A stretch of 64,000 nt of DNA, from positions 3,959,001-4,023,000 of the forward strand of contig NZ_CP015756.1 in assembly GCF_001877035.1 (NCBI RefSeq). Reading direction: 5' to 3'. The notes below the pieces were generated by a model. It searched no databases. It saw nothing but the letters and a program-made list of their open reading frames with translations, and was not told where the DNA came from. Below are positions 42,744 through 52,572 of the stretch, one piece after another. This DNA is from Clostridium estertheticum subsp. estertheticum. Its GTDB lineage: Bacteria > Bacillota > Clostridia > Clostridiales > Clostridiaceae. The number at the start of each line of letters is the position of its first letter. Positions within the stretch are counted from its first letter, which is position 1. The position numbers and the translations under genes are program-made.

Positions 42744-44562
42744 TTGTTTTATTTATTTTAAACCCTGCTGTTGCAAGGAGTGTAGCTGTTTTTAGCTCAA
42801 AAAAAACAATGACCCCCTCTGTTTGGTATAATTGTTGTATCTAAACTCAACAAAAATTCCCGAAAGAAGGTGTCATTGTGAGTCCAATTATATCAATGTT
42901 AGTTACTTATAATCAAGTATTACTTTCTCAAATTAAACAATTACTTATTTTTATTGCTAAAAATATACCATTAAAGGTTCCGAAATACGATATGACAAGT
43001 CCTAAATATAAAAAACTTACTGTAGATAAATTGCCAATTATTAAAACCTTTGAAAAGCTTGATTACAGGCAACTCTTAGCTGAGTATAAACGCAGTAATG
43101 GCAAGGATAAAAAGCCTGTCAATTCTCGCGGTAAACATCCTATATCCTCTGATACTATATGCCCTCAATGTGGTGCTCCGCACACCTATATCTACGATAA
43201 CGCCGGAGGCCGCGGGCAGCTTTGGTGCAAAGTTTGTGATATGCATTTCAATAAAAACAAGGATGATTTCAAAACCGAAAAACTCATTTGTCCATTTTGT
43301 GGACATGCCCTAAGTAAAAAGAAGGACCGCAAAAATTTTTATATCCATAAATGCGTTAATAAAAAATGTAGCTTTTTCCTTCAATCTCTTGCAAATCTTT
43401 CAATGGAAGACATTAAGGAATATAAGAAAGATAAACACAAATTTAAGCTACATTACATCTACCGTGAGTTTACCACTAATTATTTTGATGTAGATTTATC
43501 TTCAATGCCAAAAGGTGCTACTAGCCTCAAGTTCAGAAATTTTTCTTCACATGTAATGGGACTCTGTCTAACATATAACGTTAATTTAGGACTATCTACA
43601 CGCCGTACGGCACTTGCTCTTTGGGAAATCCATGGGGTGAAAATATCTCATGTCATGGTTAGTAGATACGCCATTGCAGCTGCCGCTTTTGTCAAACCAT
43701 ATGTTGACAACTATGATTATAAGCCCACTAATTATCTTGCTGCTGATGAAACCTATACTAAAGTAAAAGGAGTTCATCAATATATCTGGCTTGTTATGGA
43801 TGCCATCAAGAAATCAATTTTAGGATACCAAGCCTCTTTTAGTCGTGATACTGGCCCTTGTATTTTAACTATGCGTATGGCTTTTGATAAGTTCAAAGAG
43901 TTTCCCGGAAAATCACTTAAATTCGTTGCTGATGGCTATACTGCATATAAGCTCGCTGAGCAACAGTTTAAACTTAACGGCATGGACTTCGATGTAATCC
44001 AAGTAATTGGTCTTACTAACTCCGATCCTGTTTCAACCGAATATCGTTGGCTTAAACAAATAATAGAGCGTCTTAACAGAACATTTAAATTTTCCTATAG
44101 GGTTACAAATGGCTTTGGTAGTGAAGAAGGTTCCAACACGCACTTGGCGTTGTTTGTAGCATATTACAACTTTCTCCGCCCACATAGCTACGCTTATTGG
44201 GGGCCATTGAACTCAATACCTGAACTTGAAAACATTTCTACTATGCCAGCAAAATGGCAAAAGTTAATCGAACTTTCACAGCAACTTATAGTAGAAAAAC
44301 AGGTTGTATAAGTGAATTTACCTTTTAATATAGTTTGAATTTTCTTACCCGGCAGGGTTCCGTAAAAAAGGAACAATCTGATCAGGTATATTTTTGATGC
44401 AATTTTTTATTCACCTGGAACAAAATCCTTAATTAATACACATTCTTTAAGATACTCTTACTAATATTTTCTGCGATAAGGTATATTTTCAGTTATAATC
44501 GAAAGCACATGCCCTAATTTTACCAATTAGTGTTTTTTCATAAGTTAGTTAACACTATCTTT
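42731..44562 (+). mobile_element. IS-like region bounded by 15-bp direct repeats (ends not resolved)
   Basis: GTTAACACTATCTTT occurs at 42731-42745 and 44548-44562, around the transposase gene, with further similarity just outside (a T/A-rich stretch then CCC). No clean terminal inverted repeats were found, so these repeats may be duplicated host regulatory DNA rather than target-site duplications. A hairpin GTTCC/GGAAC lies at about 44356-44373, downstream of the gene. Confidence 0.4.
42878..44311 (+). CDS. DDE transposase with zinc-ribbon N-terminus (IS240-type core)
   Basis: A 477-residue transposase. After 85 lead residues come Cys pairs (CPQCGAP, CKVCDM, CPFCGHA, and the CVNKKC pair) forming zinc ribbons, then a helix-turn-helix region (STRRTALALWEIHGVKISHV), and an RNase-H-like core. 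The catalytic triad is D in LAADETYTKVKG, D in FVADGYTAYKL and E in IIERLNRTFKF. The core resembles the IS6/IS240 group; the long zinc-ribbon lead is unlike short IS6 members. GAAGGTG fits the GTG start. The gene looks intact. Confidence 0.88.
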   Translation: MSPIISMLVTYNQVLLSQIKQLLIFIAKNIPLKVPKYDMTSPKYKKLTVDKLPIIKTFEKLDYRQLLAEYKRSNGKDKKPVNSRGKHPISSDTICPQCGAPHTYIYDNAGGRGQLWCKVCDMHFNKNKDDFKTEKLICPFCGHALSKKKDRKNFYIHKCVNKKCSFFLQSLANLSMEDIKEYKKDKHKFKLHYIYREFTTNYFDVDLSSMPKGATSLKFRNFSSHVMGLCLTYNVNLGLSTRRTALALWEIHGVKISHVMVSRYAIAAAAFVKPYVDNYDYKPTNYLAADETYTKVKGVHQYIWLVMDAIKKSILGYQASFSRDTGPCILTMRMAFDKFKEFPGKSLKFVADGYTAYKLAEQQFKLNGMDFDVIQVIGLTNSDPVSTEYRWLKQIIERLNRTFKFSYRVTNGFGSEEGSNTHLALFVAYYNFLRPHSYAYWGPLNSIPELENISTMPAKWQKLIELSQQLIVEKQVV

Positions 44563-44603
44563 ATTTATTACTTTTTAGTCCCTTTAATCAAAATCAGTTT
44601 AGA

Positions 44604-44893
44604 ATTTCTTGTTTAAAGTTCGTTTGCAAAGCACGCCATAGAATTACTCAGCTTAATATCTTCTCCGACGTGAATTGCAATACGAGACGAATAAACTATT
44701 GAAATTTGATTTAGAAATTCTTGTTTTGCGATTGTAAAATTCTCGTAAGCTTGCCAGGAAGGCAAGCTAGCGAACCTGAGTCAGGACGACGAATGTGAGC
44801 GATAGAGAATTTTACATGAGCAAAACATTAGAATTTCTTAATCCAATTTCTTGTTTAAAGTTCGTTTGCAAAGCACGCCGGAGAATTGCAGTT
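44604..44893. repeat. Repeat element with covarying hairpin and direct repeats
   Basis: A 34-bp direct repeat (ATTTCTTGTTTAAAGTTCGT then TTGCAAAGCACGCC) occurs at 44604-44637 and 44846-44879. Between lie inverted arms 44701-44744 and 44805-44850 and a core with CTCGTAA, hairpin GCTTGCC/GGCAAGC (44749-44767) and TAGCGAACC. The core matches the elements at 29 kb. This fills the gap between the IS and the adaptor gene; no gene is seen here. Confidence 0.7.
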
Positions 44894-44907
44894 GTAGTAA
44901 AATACAT

Positions 44908-46155
44908 TTATTTCACAATTTTGACCTTTTGGCCTTCGTTTAAGAAACTTTGACCTTCAGTTACAACTTGATCACCAAGTTTTATACCACTGACAATCTC
45001 AGTTTGCACCGTATTTGATATTCCCACTACTACTTGTTTCTTTTTGAGCCTTGTAGCATCCACTATATATACATATTGCACACTATTTTCTGTAAATATT
45101 GCTCCATTTGGTACAACTGTTATATCTGTTTTTACTACATCTGGAAACTCAACTCTTACTATCATTCCTGGTTTTAATAAATTAGAAGGATTCTCTATCT
45201 TAACCTTTACTGTATACAATTGTGTCTTAGCATCTGCTGAAGGACTTATGGTGTCTACTATGCCTTGTACAATTTTATTATTCATAGATGATATTTGAAC
45301 AGGTATTTTCTGATTTACTTTTACCTTTATAACATCTTTGTCTGTCATCGATACTTCTGAGCGCAGGCTACTTGCATCAATTATAGTAAATGCACTAACT
45401 GCACTTGATACTACTTCGCCGACTTCAACTTTTCGTTCAGATATAACTCCATTTATAGGTGATGTAATAGAAGCATTATCCATTTGTATTTGTGCTAAAT
45501 CAAGTGATGCCTTAGCTTGCTGAACTTGACCTTCAGCTGCAGCATCCGTTTGTGGTCCTGTTTTTGATTTTAATAGTGCTAAAGAATCACTTGCGGCTCT
45601 AACCTGAAGCGATGCACTGTCCATCTTTGATTTTGCAGCATCAAGCTCGCTTTTGGCCGAATCTCCTATATTATATTGCTGATGAATTGTATTATAATTA
45701 TTTTTCGCATCATTATATGTTGTTTTTGCAATATCTAATGTTGAATTTGCAGGTATTAATTGCTGCTCGTAACCTGAACCACTAGTTTTATCAAGATTTG
45801 CATTAGCAGTGTCCAAGGCCGCTTTTGCTACATTATATTGCGCCGTAAGTTCAGATCTATCAAGAGTGAATAAGATATCACCTTTATTTACACTCTGACC
45901 CACATCTACATTTACACCATAAACTTTACCAGCTATTTTAGATGTAACCACAGTTTGACTAGACGTTGCTAACTTGCTTCCATATTTTGTAGTTGTTGTT
46001 ATTGAAGATATACTAACTGGAGACGCTTTAACATTTTTTGAAATATCATTTGAGGTAACACTTACCTCTTTATTTCCGCAACCCACTCCTATTAAAGTTA
46101 TACTCAATGTTAAACTTATTAATAAAAATCCTTTAATCCCTTTAAGCTTCATCAT
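44908..46155 (-). CDS. RND-efflux periplasmic-type adaptor (lipoprotein)
   Basis: A 415-residue membrane-fusion lipoprotein with a signal peptide and lipobox (LIGVGCGN, Cys near residue 26). It has the two lipoyl halves (SKIAGKVYGVNVDVGQSV and SPINGVISERKVEVGEVV), a coiled-coil hairpin (about 110-225), beta-barrel (LRSEVSMTDKDVIKVK) and membrane-proximal domains. Its ATGATGA overlaps the stop of the RND permease gene, so the two are co-translated. In a Gram-positive it would work without an outer-membrane channel. Divergent kinase/response regulator genes likely control the pair. Confidence 0.93.
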   Translation of the reverse strand: MMKLKGIKGFLLISLTLSITLIGVGCGNKEVSVTSNDISKNVKASPVSISSITTTTKYGSKLATSSQTVVTSKIAGKVYGVNVDVGQSVNKGDILFTLDRSELTAQYNVAKAALDTANANLDKTSGSGYEQQLIPANSTLDIAKTTYNDAKNNYNTIHQQYNIGDSAKSELDAAKSKMDSASLQVRAASDSLALLKSKTGPQTDAAAEGQVQQAKASLDLAQIQMDNASITSPINGVISERKVEVGEVVSSAVSAFTIIDASSLRSEVSMTDKDVIKVKVNQKIPVQISSMNNKIVQGIVDTISPSADAKTQLYTVKVKIENPSNLLKPGMIVRVEFPDVVKTDITVVPNGAIFTENSVQYVYIVDATRLKKKQVVVGISNTVQTEIVSGIKLGDQVVTEGQSFLNEGQKVKIVK

Positions 46156-49100
46156 AATGTAACTCCTTTATCTATTTTATCAGATTTCCTTTTCCTTTTA
46201 CCAAAGAACCCTTTCATATCGTCAATCAACGTATATACCACTGGAATTATTATTGGTGACAAAATCGTAGATGTAATCATTCCTCCTATTATTGCAACTG
46301 ACATTCCTACTCTATATTCACTACCTTCAGCAGTAGCAAGCGCTGAGGGTAACATCCCAACTACCATAGTTATGGTCGTCATGAGTATTGGTCTTAGTCT
46401 TGTAAGTCCAGCCTCTACTAATGCTTCGCGAAGAGGCAAACCTGTTTTCATAAGAGTAAGCGTATAATCTATTAATAGTGTTCCATTTTTGGCGGCCAGA
46501 CCATCAAGCATTATTAATCCAATCATTGACATAATATTTAAACTATTTCCTGTAATGGCGAGTGCTATAAGTGCCCCAATTAATCCACAAGGTAGTGATA
46601 ACATTCTTAAAGCCGGAGTTAAGAATGATTCATATAAAACAACTAAGATCATATATACGAGTATAATTGATGCAACAATTGCTTCAATAAGTGAAGTAAA
46701 GGAATCTGCCATACTCTTTTGATCACCACCGTAAGATAGCTCGTATCCATCTGGGATTGTAATTTTATTTATTTTTTCTTTGATATCCGTAGTAACACTA
46801 CCAAGAGGTCTTCCCTGGTTATTAGCATAAATGGTAACCATTTCGTCACGGTTCTTTCTTAATATCTGTTGTGGACTGTCTGACATATAAACCTTTGCTA
46901 GCAAATCAATTGGAATTTGCTGTCCACTTGAATTAGCTACTTTTATTGCGGATATATCTGATTTTGTAACAATTTGACCCTTATCAAGTTTTACAATAAC
47001 ATCATACTCCTCATTATTTTCCCTAAATACTCCACCAGACACTCCTTGCTCCGTAGTGGCTTTAAGAGCACTTGATATATCACTTGGCTTTATTCCATAT
47101 TGCGCTGCAGCAATTTTGTCGATTTTAACAGCGATTTGGCTCTCATTTGCTTGATTACTGTTGCTTACATCTGTAGTTCCAGAGACTGCTTGTACTGAGC
47201 TCTGAACCTCACTACCTAATTGTTTTAATACATCTAAATTAGGGCCAGTTATACTTATTGCGATAGGCTTGCTACTACCAGAAGAACTTGCTTCACCTAT
47301 AGATATATCAACTCCAGTAAGTGTTTTACTCCACGCGCGCATCTCAGACGAAATCTGGTCTTGACTTTTTTCTCTTTGTTTTTTAGGATATAAATTAACA
47401 TTAATTTGCGCAGAAGACTGTTTATTATTAATGCCAACAATAGTAAAGTAATTGTCAACTTCTTTTAGGCTCTTTAAATGAGCTTCTACTTCTTTAACTT
47501 TTACATCTGTAAGTTTAACGTCACTACTTGGTGATAATGACATATTAATTGTAAATTGACTCTGATCTGTTTTAGGTGTAAGTTCAGTATTAATTAGTTT
47601 AAGTGGAATTAATGCCACGCTAATTATCAATAATGAGCTTACTAAGGCTACCATCTTCCATCTATGATCCAGCGAAAACAAAAGAAATTTTTTATAAAAA
47701 ATAATAAATTTATCAAAAAATCCTTTTTTCTTGAGCTTCATATTCTTATTATCGTCATCATTCTTCTTTTCCTTTAATAATTTTGAAGCAAGCATGGGGG
47801 TAACTGTAAATGAAACAATTAAGGAAAATAAAGCAGCAAAAACTACTGTAAGTCCAAACTGTTTAAAAAACTGACCGATCATACCTGACATAAACGCTAT
47901 TGGTCCAAATACAACTATGTCGCATAAGGTTATAGAAATAGCAGCCATTGCTATTTCTTCTCGTCCATCTACAACTGATCTAAAAACTGTTTTTCCCATA
48001 GCCAAGTGCCTTTGAATATTTTCAAGCACTACTATGGAGTCATCTACAAGAATACCAATGGATAAGGATAACGCAAGTAGTGATAACATATTAAGAGTAA
48101 AGTGGAAAACATACATCATGAAAAATGTTGCAATAAGAGATGTTGGTATAGCAACAAGTATTATTGACGAAGCTTTTATGCTTCTAAGGAAAAGAAACAT
48201 TACTAAAATTGTTGAAATTATACCCTCAATAAGACCATACTTAACCTCTTTAAGTGAGGAATTTATAAAGGTTGATGAATCAGATGTTATCGCTACTTTT
48301 ATTCCAGCTGGAAGAGTTTTTTTCAAAACCTCTAGCTGTTTTTGTACAGCTTTAGCAGTTATAACTATATTAGCGTCACTTTGTTTTTGAACAAATATGC
48401 CTATAGAATTTTTCCCACTTAACCTTACGAGTTCAGTTGCATCTGGATAATCTAGTTTTACATCTGCAATTTCACTAAGTTTTATAGATCCACCGTTTGT
48501 CATTGGAATTTGAAGATTTTGTACATCTTTTATGCTTTCAAATTGACCAAGTACTTTTATGGTTTGATTAGAATCTTCTTGCTTAAATTGACCTGCTGGT
48601 ATATTTAAGTTATCGCTTTGAAGTTTAGAAGTTATAGTATTAACAGCTATACCATACTGATCTAAAAGCGTTTTATTTGCTTTAATGATTAATTGTTTTT
48701 TAACAGCACCCTCGAGAGATACATTACCAACACCATCAGTTTTCTCCAGTGACTTTTGTATTTTATCTGCACTGTCATACAATTTACTGTATGGTAGTGA
48801 ACTTGAAACAGACAGCATCATTATAGGTGTTGCATTAATATCTAGCTTTTTTATTACAGGTTTTGTTGCATCTGTAGGAAGTTTGTTTGATATATCGCCC
48901 AATGCCTGTTGAACATCTAAAAATGCGGTATTCATATCATTTCCCATTTTGAACATAATGGTAGTATAACCATATCCTTCAGAAGATCCTGAACTTATAG
49001 TATCAATACCACTTATACCTGAAACTGCATCCTCTACTGGTTTAACTACATCAGTTTCTATTTCCGCTGTACCAGCACCTGGGTATGTAGTTGTTATTGT

Positions 49101-49235
49101 TATTACAGGAACATCAACTGCCGGCATTAAATCTGCACCGAGACTTGAATATCCCATTACTCCGAGTCCTACCGTTAGCAATACTACCATAAGAACGGCA
49201 AGAGGCTTTTTAACACAAAGTTCTGTAATTTTCAT
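46152..49235 (-). CDS. RND-superfamily efflux permease (AcrB/MdtB type)
   Basis: A 1027-residue, 12-helix proton-driven exporter. The N-terminal family opening is VKKPLAVLMVVLLTVGLGVM, then GADLMPAVDVPVITI and TTYPGAG. The pore and docking repeats follow. Helix 4 carries the paired acidic residues of the proton relay (SLSIGILVDDSIVVLENI). The two-fold repeat is complete. It is translated just before its adaptor (4-bp overlap). The gap upstream holds a 15-bp palindrome (49301-49315) and faces a divergent two-component system. The substrate is unknown; drug or lipid-like compounds are usual for the family. Confidence 0.96.
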   Translation of the reverse strand: MKITELCVKKPLAVLMVVLLTVGLGVMGYSSLGADLMPAVDVPVITITTTYPGAGTAEIETDVVKPVEDAVSGISGIDTISSGSSEGYGYTTIMFKMGNDMNTAFLDVQQALGDISNKLPTDATKPVIKKLDINATPIMMLSVSSSLPYSKLYDSADKIQKSLEKTDGVGNVSLEGAVKKQLIIKANKTLLDQYGIAVNTITSKLQSDNLNIPAGQFKQEDSNQTIKVLGQFESIKDVQNLQIPMTNGGSIKLSEIADVKLDYPDATELVRLSGKNSIGIFVQKQSDANIVITAKAVQKQLEVLKKTLPAGIKVAITSDSSTFINSSLKEVKYGLIEGIISTILVMFLFLRSIKASSIILVAIPTSLIATFFMMYVFHFTLNMLSLLALSLSIGILVDDSIVVLENIQRHLAMGKTVFRSVVDGREEIAMAAISITLCDIVVFGPIAFMSGMIGQFFKQFGLTVVFAALFSLIVSFTVTPMLASKLLKEKKNDDDNKNMKLKKKGFFDKFIIFYKKFLLFSLDHRWKMVALVSSLLIISVALIPLKLINTELTPKTDQSQFTINMSLSPSSDVKLTDVKVKEVEAHLKSLKEVDNYFTIVGINNKQSSAQINVNLYPKKQREKSQDQISSEMRAWSKTLTGVDISIGEASSSGSSKPIAISITGPNLDVLKQLGSEVQSSVQAVSGTTDVSNSNQANESQIAVKIDKIAAAQYGIKPSDISSALKATTEQGVSGGVFRENNEEYDVIVKLDKGQIVTKSDISAIKVANSSGQQIPIDLLAKVYMSDSPQQILRKNRDEMVTIYANNQGRPLGSVTTDIKEKINKITIPDGYELSYGGDQKSMADSFTSLIEAIVASIILVYMILVVLYESFLTPALRMLSLPCGLIGALIALAITGNSLNIMSMIGLIMLDGLAAKNGTLLIDYTLTLMKTGLPLREALVEAGLTRLRPILMTTITMVVGMLPSALATAEGSEYRVGMSVAIIGGMITSTILSPIIIPVVYTLIDDMKGFFGKRKRKSDKIDKGVTL

Positions 49236-49300
49236 TTGTAAATCCCCCTTAAAACTTATAAATAAAATGCCTAAATAACATTATTATTACAAAATTGTTT

Positions 49301-49315
49301 AATACTAATAGTATT
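49301..49315. promoter_or_regulatory. 15-bp palindrome in the RND/kinase divergent gap
   Basis: AATACTAATAGTATT is a perfect palindrome about a central base. It lies in the 204-bp gap between the pump and its likely sensor kinase, so it is a candidate binding site for the NarL-type regulator at 50616. Confidence 0.45.
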
Positions 49316-49439
49316 TTAATATATTATCGTGAATAATTATAGTTACTTAAGTAATGTATCCATTGATATATTAGCAATGTTATAATATAAATAGACATTT
49401 TATATAAATAAACGTTTAATATAAAGCGAGGTTATCAAA

Positions 49440-50612
49440 ATGAATGTGTTTAAAAAGTACCTACTAATATCAAAATATGTTTTATCATTGTCGATATTTA
49501 TTGCTATATATCGTTTTCATAATAATAACACCTCTTCTATGTTAGCCTTATTCATTCTTATGTTTATACTACTTGTAAATGATTATATAAGAAGTACCAA
49601 GTTAGCGATAAATTCCAGGCACATGTGTTTTTCATTACTTTTCACTATTTGTGGTGCAACTGTAATAAAATTTTTTATAAGTGGCTCTGACTCTGGAATT
49701 ATTGTTTATATATTATTGCCTTTAATAGAGATCTACGAGTTAAAAGGAATGAAGAAAAGGTTTCTATTTATAGTGCATTCATTTTCACTTTATATAGTGT
49801 CATTTTCTGAAATAGGCATACCTGCCAACTGGGACAAACTTACCATATTATGTCGTACCATATTGTTTTATGTTGCTGTAATTAGCATAGCTCACTTTGT
49901 AAAAAAACTTCAAATAGAAAAAAATGAAGTAGATAAGCTAAATAAAAAACTACAACTTGCAAATATAAAACTTAAACAATATAACTTGGAAGTGGAAGAG
50001 TTAACAACTGCTAAAGAGAGAGCGCGGGTATCCCAAGAACTTCATGATTCATTAGGCCATTATCTAATGGCTCTAACTATGCATTTGGAATTTGCAAAAA
50101 AGATATGTGAAACAAAACCTGCGAAAGTAAAAGAGATAATAGTTAAGTGTGAAGACATTGCAAAATCTAGTATTAGTAGCCTTAGAGAAATTGTTAATTT
50201 GCTGAAAGAAGAACGTGAAATAGTGGACTTCTATGGTTCTATTAGAAAACTCATTAATAATTTTCATCTAATTACTGATATAAATATTAATTTTAATGCA
50301 GATAAAAACCTAGATAACTTAAGTCCTATCATAAAAGGTTCCATTTATAAAACTATTCAAGAGGCTATAACTAATAGCATAAAACATGGAAAATCATCAG
50401 AAATTAATATAAAAATCTTCAATAAAAATGAAAATATAAATCTTATTATAAAAAATAATGGAATTAGATGTGATAAAATTATAAAATCAAATGGTTTGAA
50501 TGGGATTGATGATAGAGTAAGGTTACTTAATGGATTTGTGAATTACTCTAGTAGTAATAACCTAGGCTTTAGCATAGATATCTGTATTCCAATACCAATG
50601 GAGGAATTGTAA
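49440..50612 (+). CDS. NarL/DesK-type sensor histidine kinase
   Basis: A 390-residue membrane kinase. About six hydrophobic segments fill residues 8-160 with no large extracellular domain, so it may sense the membrane. A coil (165-195) leads to the HisKA_3 box with the phosphorylated His in SQELHDSLGHYL. The ATPase domain has EAITNSIKHGK (N-box) and SNGLNGIDDRVRLLNG. It is 3 bp from the response regulator gene and divergent from the RND pump. Regulation of the pump is inferred from position. Confidence 0.93.
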   Translation: MNVFKKYLLISKYVLSLSIFIAIYRFHNNNTSSMLALFILMFILLVNDYIRSTKLAINSRHMCFSLLFTICGATVIKFFISGSDSGIIVYILLPLIEIYELKGMKKRFLFIVHSFSLYIVSFSEIGIPANWDKLTILCRTILFYVAVISIAHFVKKLQIEKNEVDKLNKKLQLANIKLKQYNLEVEELTTAKERARVSQELHDSLGHYLMALTMHLEFAKKICETKPAKVKEIIVKCEDIAKSSISSLREIVNLLKEEREIVDFYGSIRKLINNFHLITDININFNADKNLDNLSPIIKGSIYKTIQEAITNSIKHGKSSEINIKIFNKNENINLIIKNNGIRCDKIIKSNGLNGIDDRVRLLNGFVNYSSSNNLGFSIDICIPIPMEEL

Positions 50613-50615
50613 AAT

Positions 50616-51275
50616 ATGATAAATGTTATATTAGCTGATGATCAGAAAATAGTAAGAGAAGGAATAAAGATGATATTAAGCTTGGACGAGGGCATTAACA
50701 TACTTGGAGAGGCTGAAAATGGTAAACAACTACTTATCCTTCTAGAGAAGGCGCTTCCAGATGTAATTCTTATGGATGTTAGAATGCCAATAATGGATGG
50801 TGTGGTCGCTACTAAAATCATTAAAGAAAAATATGCAGATGTAAAGGTAATAATTCTTACAACCTTTAGTGAAGATGAGTATATATTTAAAGCAATAAAA
50901 AATGGAGCAGATGGTTACATATTAAAAGATGCCGGTTCAGATTATATAATAAAAGCAATAAAAACAGCTTATGACGGTACTATGTTCCTTGATCCAGGGG
51001 TAGCCCTAAAAATAGTTACAGCTTTTAATTCATTAACTAGTGAAAATCACTCTTCTAATAAAGTTTATAATCAAAAATATAAATTAGATGCACTTACGCC
51101 AAGAGAAATAGATGTTGCAAAGTTGATTGCCCAAGGCAAGAATAACAAATATATTTGTGAAATCCTCTTTTTAAGACTTGGGACTGTAAAAAATTATGTC
51201 ACAAAAATACTTGAGAAACTTGAACTTAACAGTAGAACTGAACTTGCAGTATTTATAAGCAAGTGTCAAATTTAA
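50616..51275 (+). CDS. LuxR/NarL-family response regulator
   Basis: A 219-residue two-domain regulator. The receiver (1-120) has the acidic pocket ILADDQ, the phosphorylated Asp in VILMDVRMP, the Thr in ILTTFS and the Lys in YILKDAG. The LuxR-type HTH (about 150-210) reads LTPREIDVAKLIAQGKNN, then LGTVKNYVTKILEKL. It forms a pair with the kinase directly upstream. A terminator follows, shared with the convergent protease gene. Confidence 0.95.
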   Translation: MINVILADDQKIVREGIKMILSLDEGINILGEAENGKQLLILLEKALPDVILMDVRMPIMDGVVATKIIKEKYADVKVIILTTFSEDEYIFKAIKNGADGYILKDAGSDYIIKAIKTAYDGTMFLDPGVALKIVTAFNSLTSENHSSNKVYNQKYKLDALTPREIDVAKLIAQGKNNKYICEILFLRLGTVKNYVTKILEKLELNSRTELAVFISKCQI

Positions 51276-51292
51276 TATAAATATAAATAACA

Positions 51293-51327
51293 AATAAGGA
51301 ACCCTTTATTTAAAAGGATTCCTTATT
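51293..51327. terminator. Bidirectional terminator
   Basis: AATAAGGAACCCTTT pairs (with a bulge) with AAAAGGATTCCTTATT, followed by AAAATTTT. It separates the response regulator and the convergent HtrA-type gene. Confidence 0.75.
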
Positions 51328-51333
51328 AAAATT

Positions 51334-52572
51334 TTAATGAATAGCTCCAATTATTGTTCTATTTGCTCCAATCCATCCTATACCTATAGTATTATCTCCT
51401 TTTATAAAATATGAAATAGGGTTATTGTCATCATCATAAACTGTATTATAATCTTTCCACCCATAAGAATTTAATGATTTAACATAATTTGTATATTGAG
51501 AATTACTTATAGAATAAAAATATTCAACGTAATCTTTATCACTGCTAACTACATAATTATCATATTTTAGTCCTGTAGGTTGTGGTACATCAGCTAATAA
51601 TGGAAGGAAACTTACCGTGTTACTATTAATTTGTGAAAGTGTCTTTTCATTACTGGTCGCTAAAAATGGTTTAACTTCATTAATAGGTATTACAAATCCT
51701 ATATTACCTGCCGAATCAAATCCTGAATAAGTTATTCCTATTACATTCCCTAACATATCAAATAATGGTCCACCGCTTGATCCATAAGTGATACTTGCCG
51801 TAGTTTGAATATCGTTTCCTCTTTCATTTTTTCTATTAATTCCGCTTACAATCCCTGTACTTAGAGAATTAGCATAACCTTGTGGACTTCCAATTGTAGC
51901 TACATTATCGCCTACTTCTACATTATCACTGCCCCCTAAAGTAACGGTGCTTAGATTCGTAGCATTTGATAATTGAAGTACAGCTATATCTTGTTTTTCA
52001 TTATAATTCAAAACACTTTTAACATCATATTTTGTACCATTTTGAAGTGTAACACTTACATATGATGATCCTTTAATAACATGGAAGTTAGTAACAATAA
52101 CGCCAGTAGACTTTACTATAAATCCACTACCACTAGCAATTGAATTGTGATTTTTATCACTTACTTCAACATAAACAACTGCATTCCCATATTTATTTAT
52201 AATTTGTTTAGCAGTTAATTCACCAGTTACAGCTACTTGCGTAGTATCATCTAGACTTTTATCTTGTGCACCATAATTAACTACTTTATTATTACCCTTA
52301 TAAGCTACAGCCGGTATAATACTTGCACTTACAGTTTTTCCTGTAATATTATCTATCCAATTCCCCTCGAAATTTTTAACATAAATTAATCCACCGGAAA
52401 CTATGTCATTATTAATTTCAGTAAAGTTTGCTACATCATTAGCATAATCTAAACTTATAGCTTGGTTTCCTATTACAACGGTGCCGCTTGCCATCGCACC
52501 AAAAGTAGTAATATATGTTGATCCCACTATAATTATTGCTGCAAAAAGTGACCTTATAATTTTTTTATTCAT
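51334..52572 (-). CDS. Exported HtrA-type serine protease with surface module (P2)
   Basis: A 412-residue exported protein. Signal peptide (1-27), then the shared module (28-105: GTVVIG, LDYAND, IYVKNF, GNWIDNITG, IIPAVAYK), then a trypsin-like fold (about 125-320) with the catalytic triad His in VTNFHVI, Asp in QDIAVLQL and Ser in TYGSSGGPLFD. There is no PDZ domain; the last 85 residues are a Tyr/Asn-rich extension (YVEYFYSISNSQYTNYVKSL, ending IIGAIH). The first 92 residues align without gaps to the Ig-like protein at 57706 (55 identical by hand count), including signal peptide. Confidence 0.9.
   Translation of the reverse strand: MNKKIIRSLFAAIIIVGSTYITTFGAMASGTVVIGNQAISLDYANDVANFTEINNDIVSGGLIYVKNFEGNWIDNITGKTVSASIIPAVAYKGNNKVVNYGAQDKSLDDTTQVAVTGELTAKQIINKYGNAVVYVEVSDKNHNSIASGSGFIVKSTGVIVTNFHVIKGSSYVSVTLQNGTKYDVKSVLNYNEKQDIAVLQLSNATNLSTVTLGGSDNVEVGDNVATIGSPQGYANSLSTGIVSGINRKNERGNDIQTTASITYGSSGGPLFDMLGNVIGITYSGFDSAGNIGFVIPINEVKPFLATSNEKTLSQINSNTVSFLPLLADVPQPTGLKYDNYVVSSDKDYVEYFYSISNSQYTNYVKSLNSYGWKDYNTVYDDDNNPISYFIKGDNTIGIGWIGANRTIIGAIH

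Noticed and set aside
42373-42844. Small rightward frames near the SLH start
   Set aside because: One is antisense to the SLH repeats and the other runs over the palindrome and promoter region; neither has a ribosome site.
42731-44562. Clean target-site duplication for the IS
   Set aside because: The flanking repeats are 15 bp plus fuzzy similarity beyond, and the left one is part of a palindrome; terminal inverted repeats were not found.
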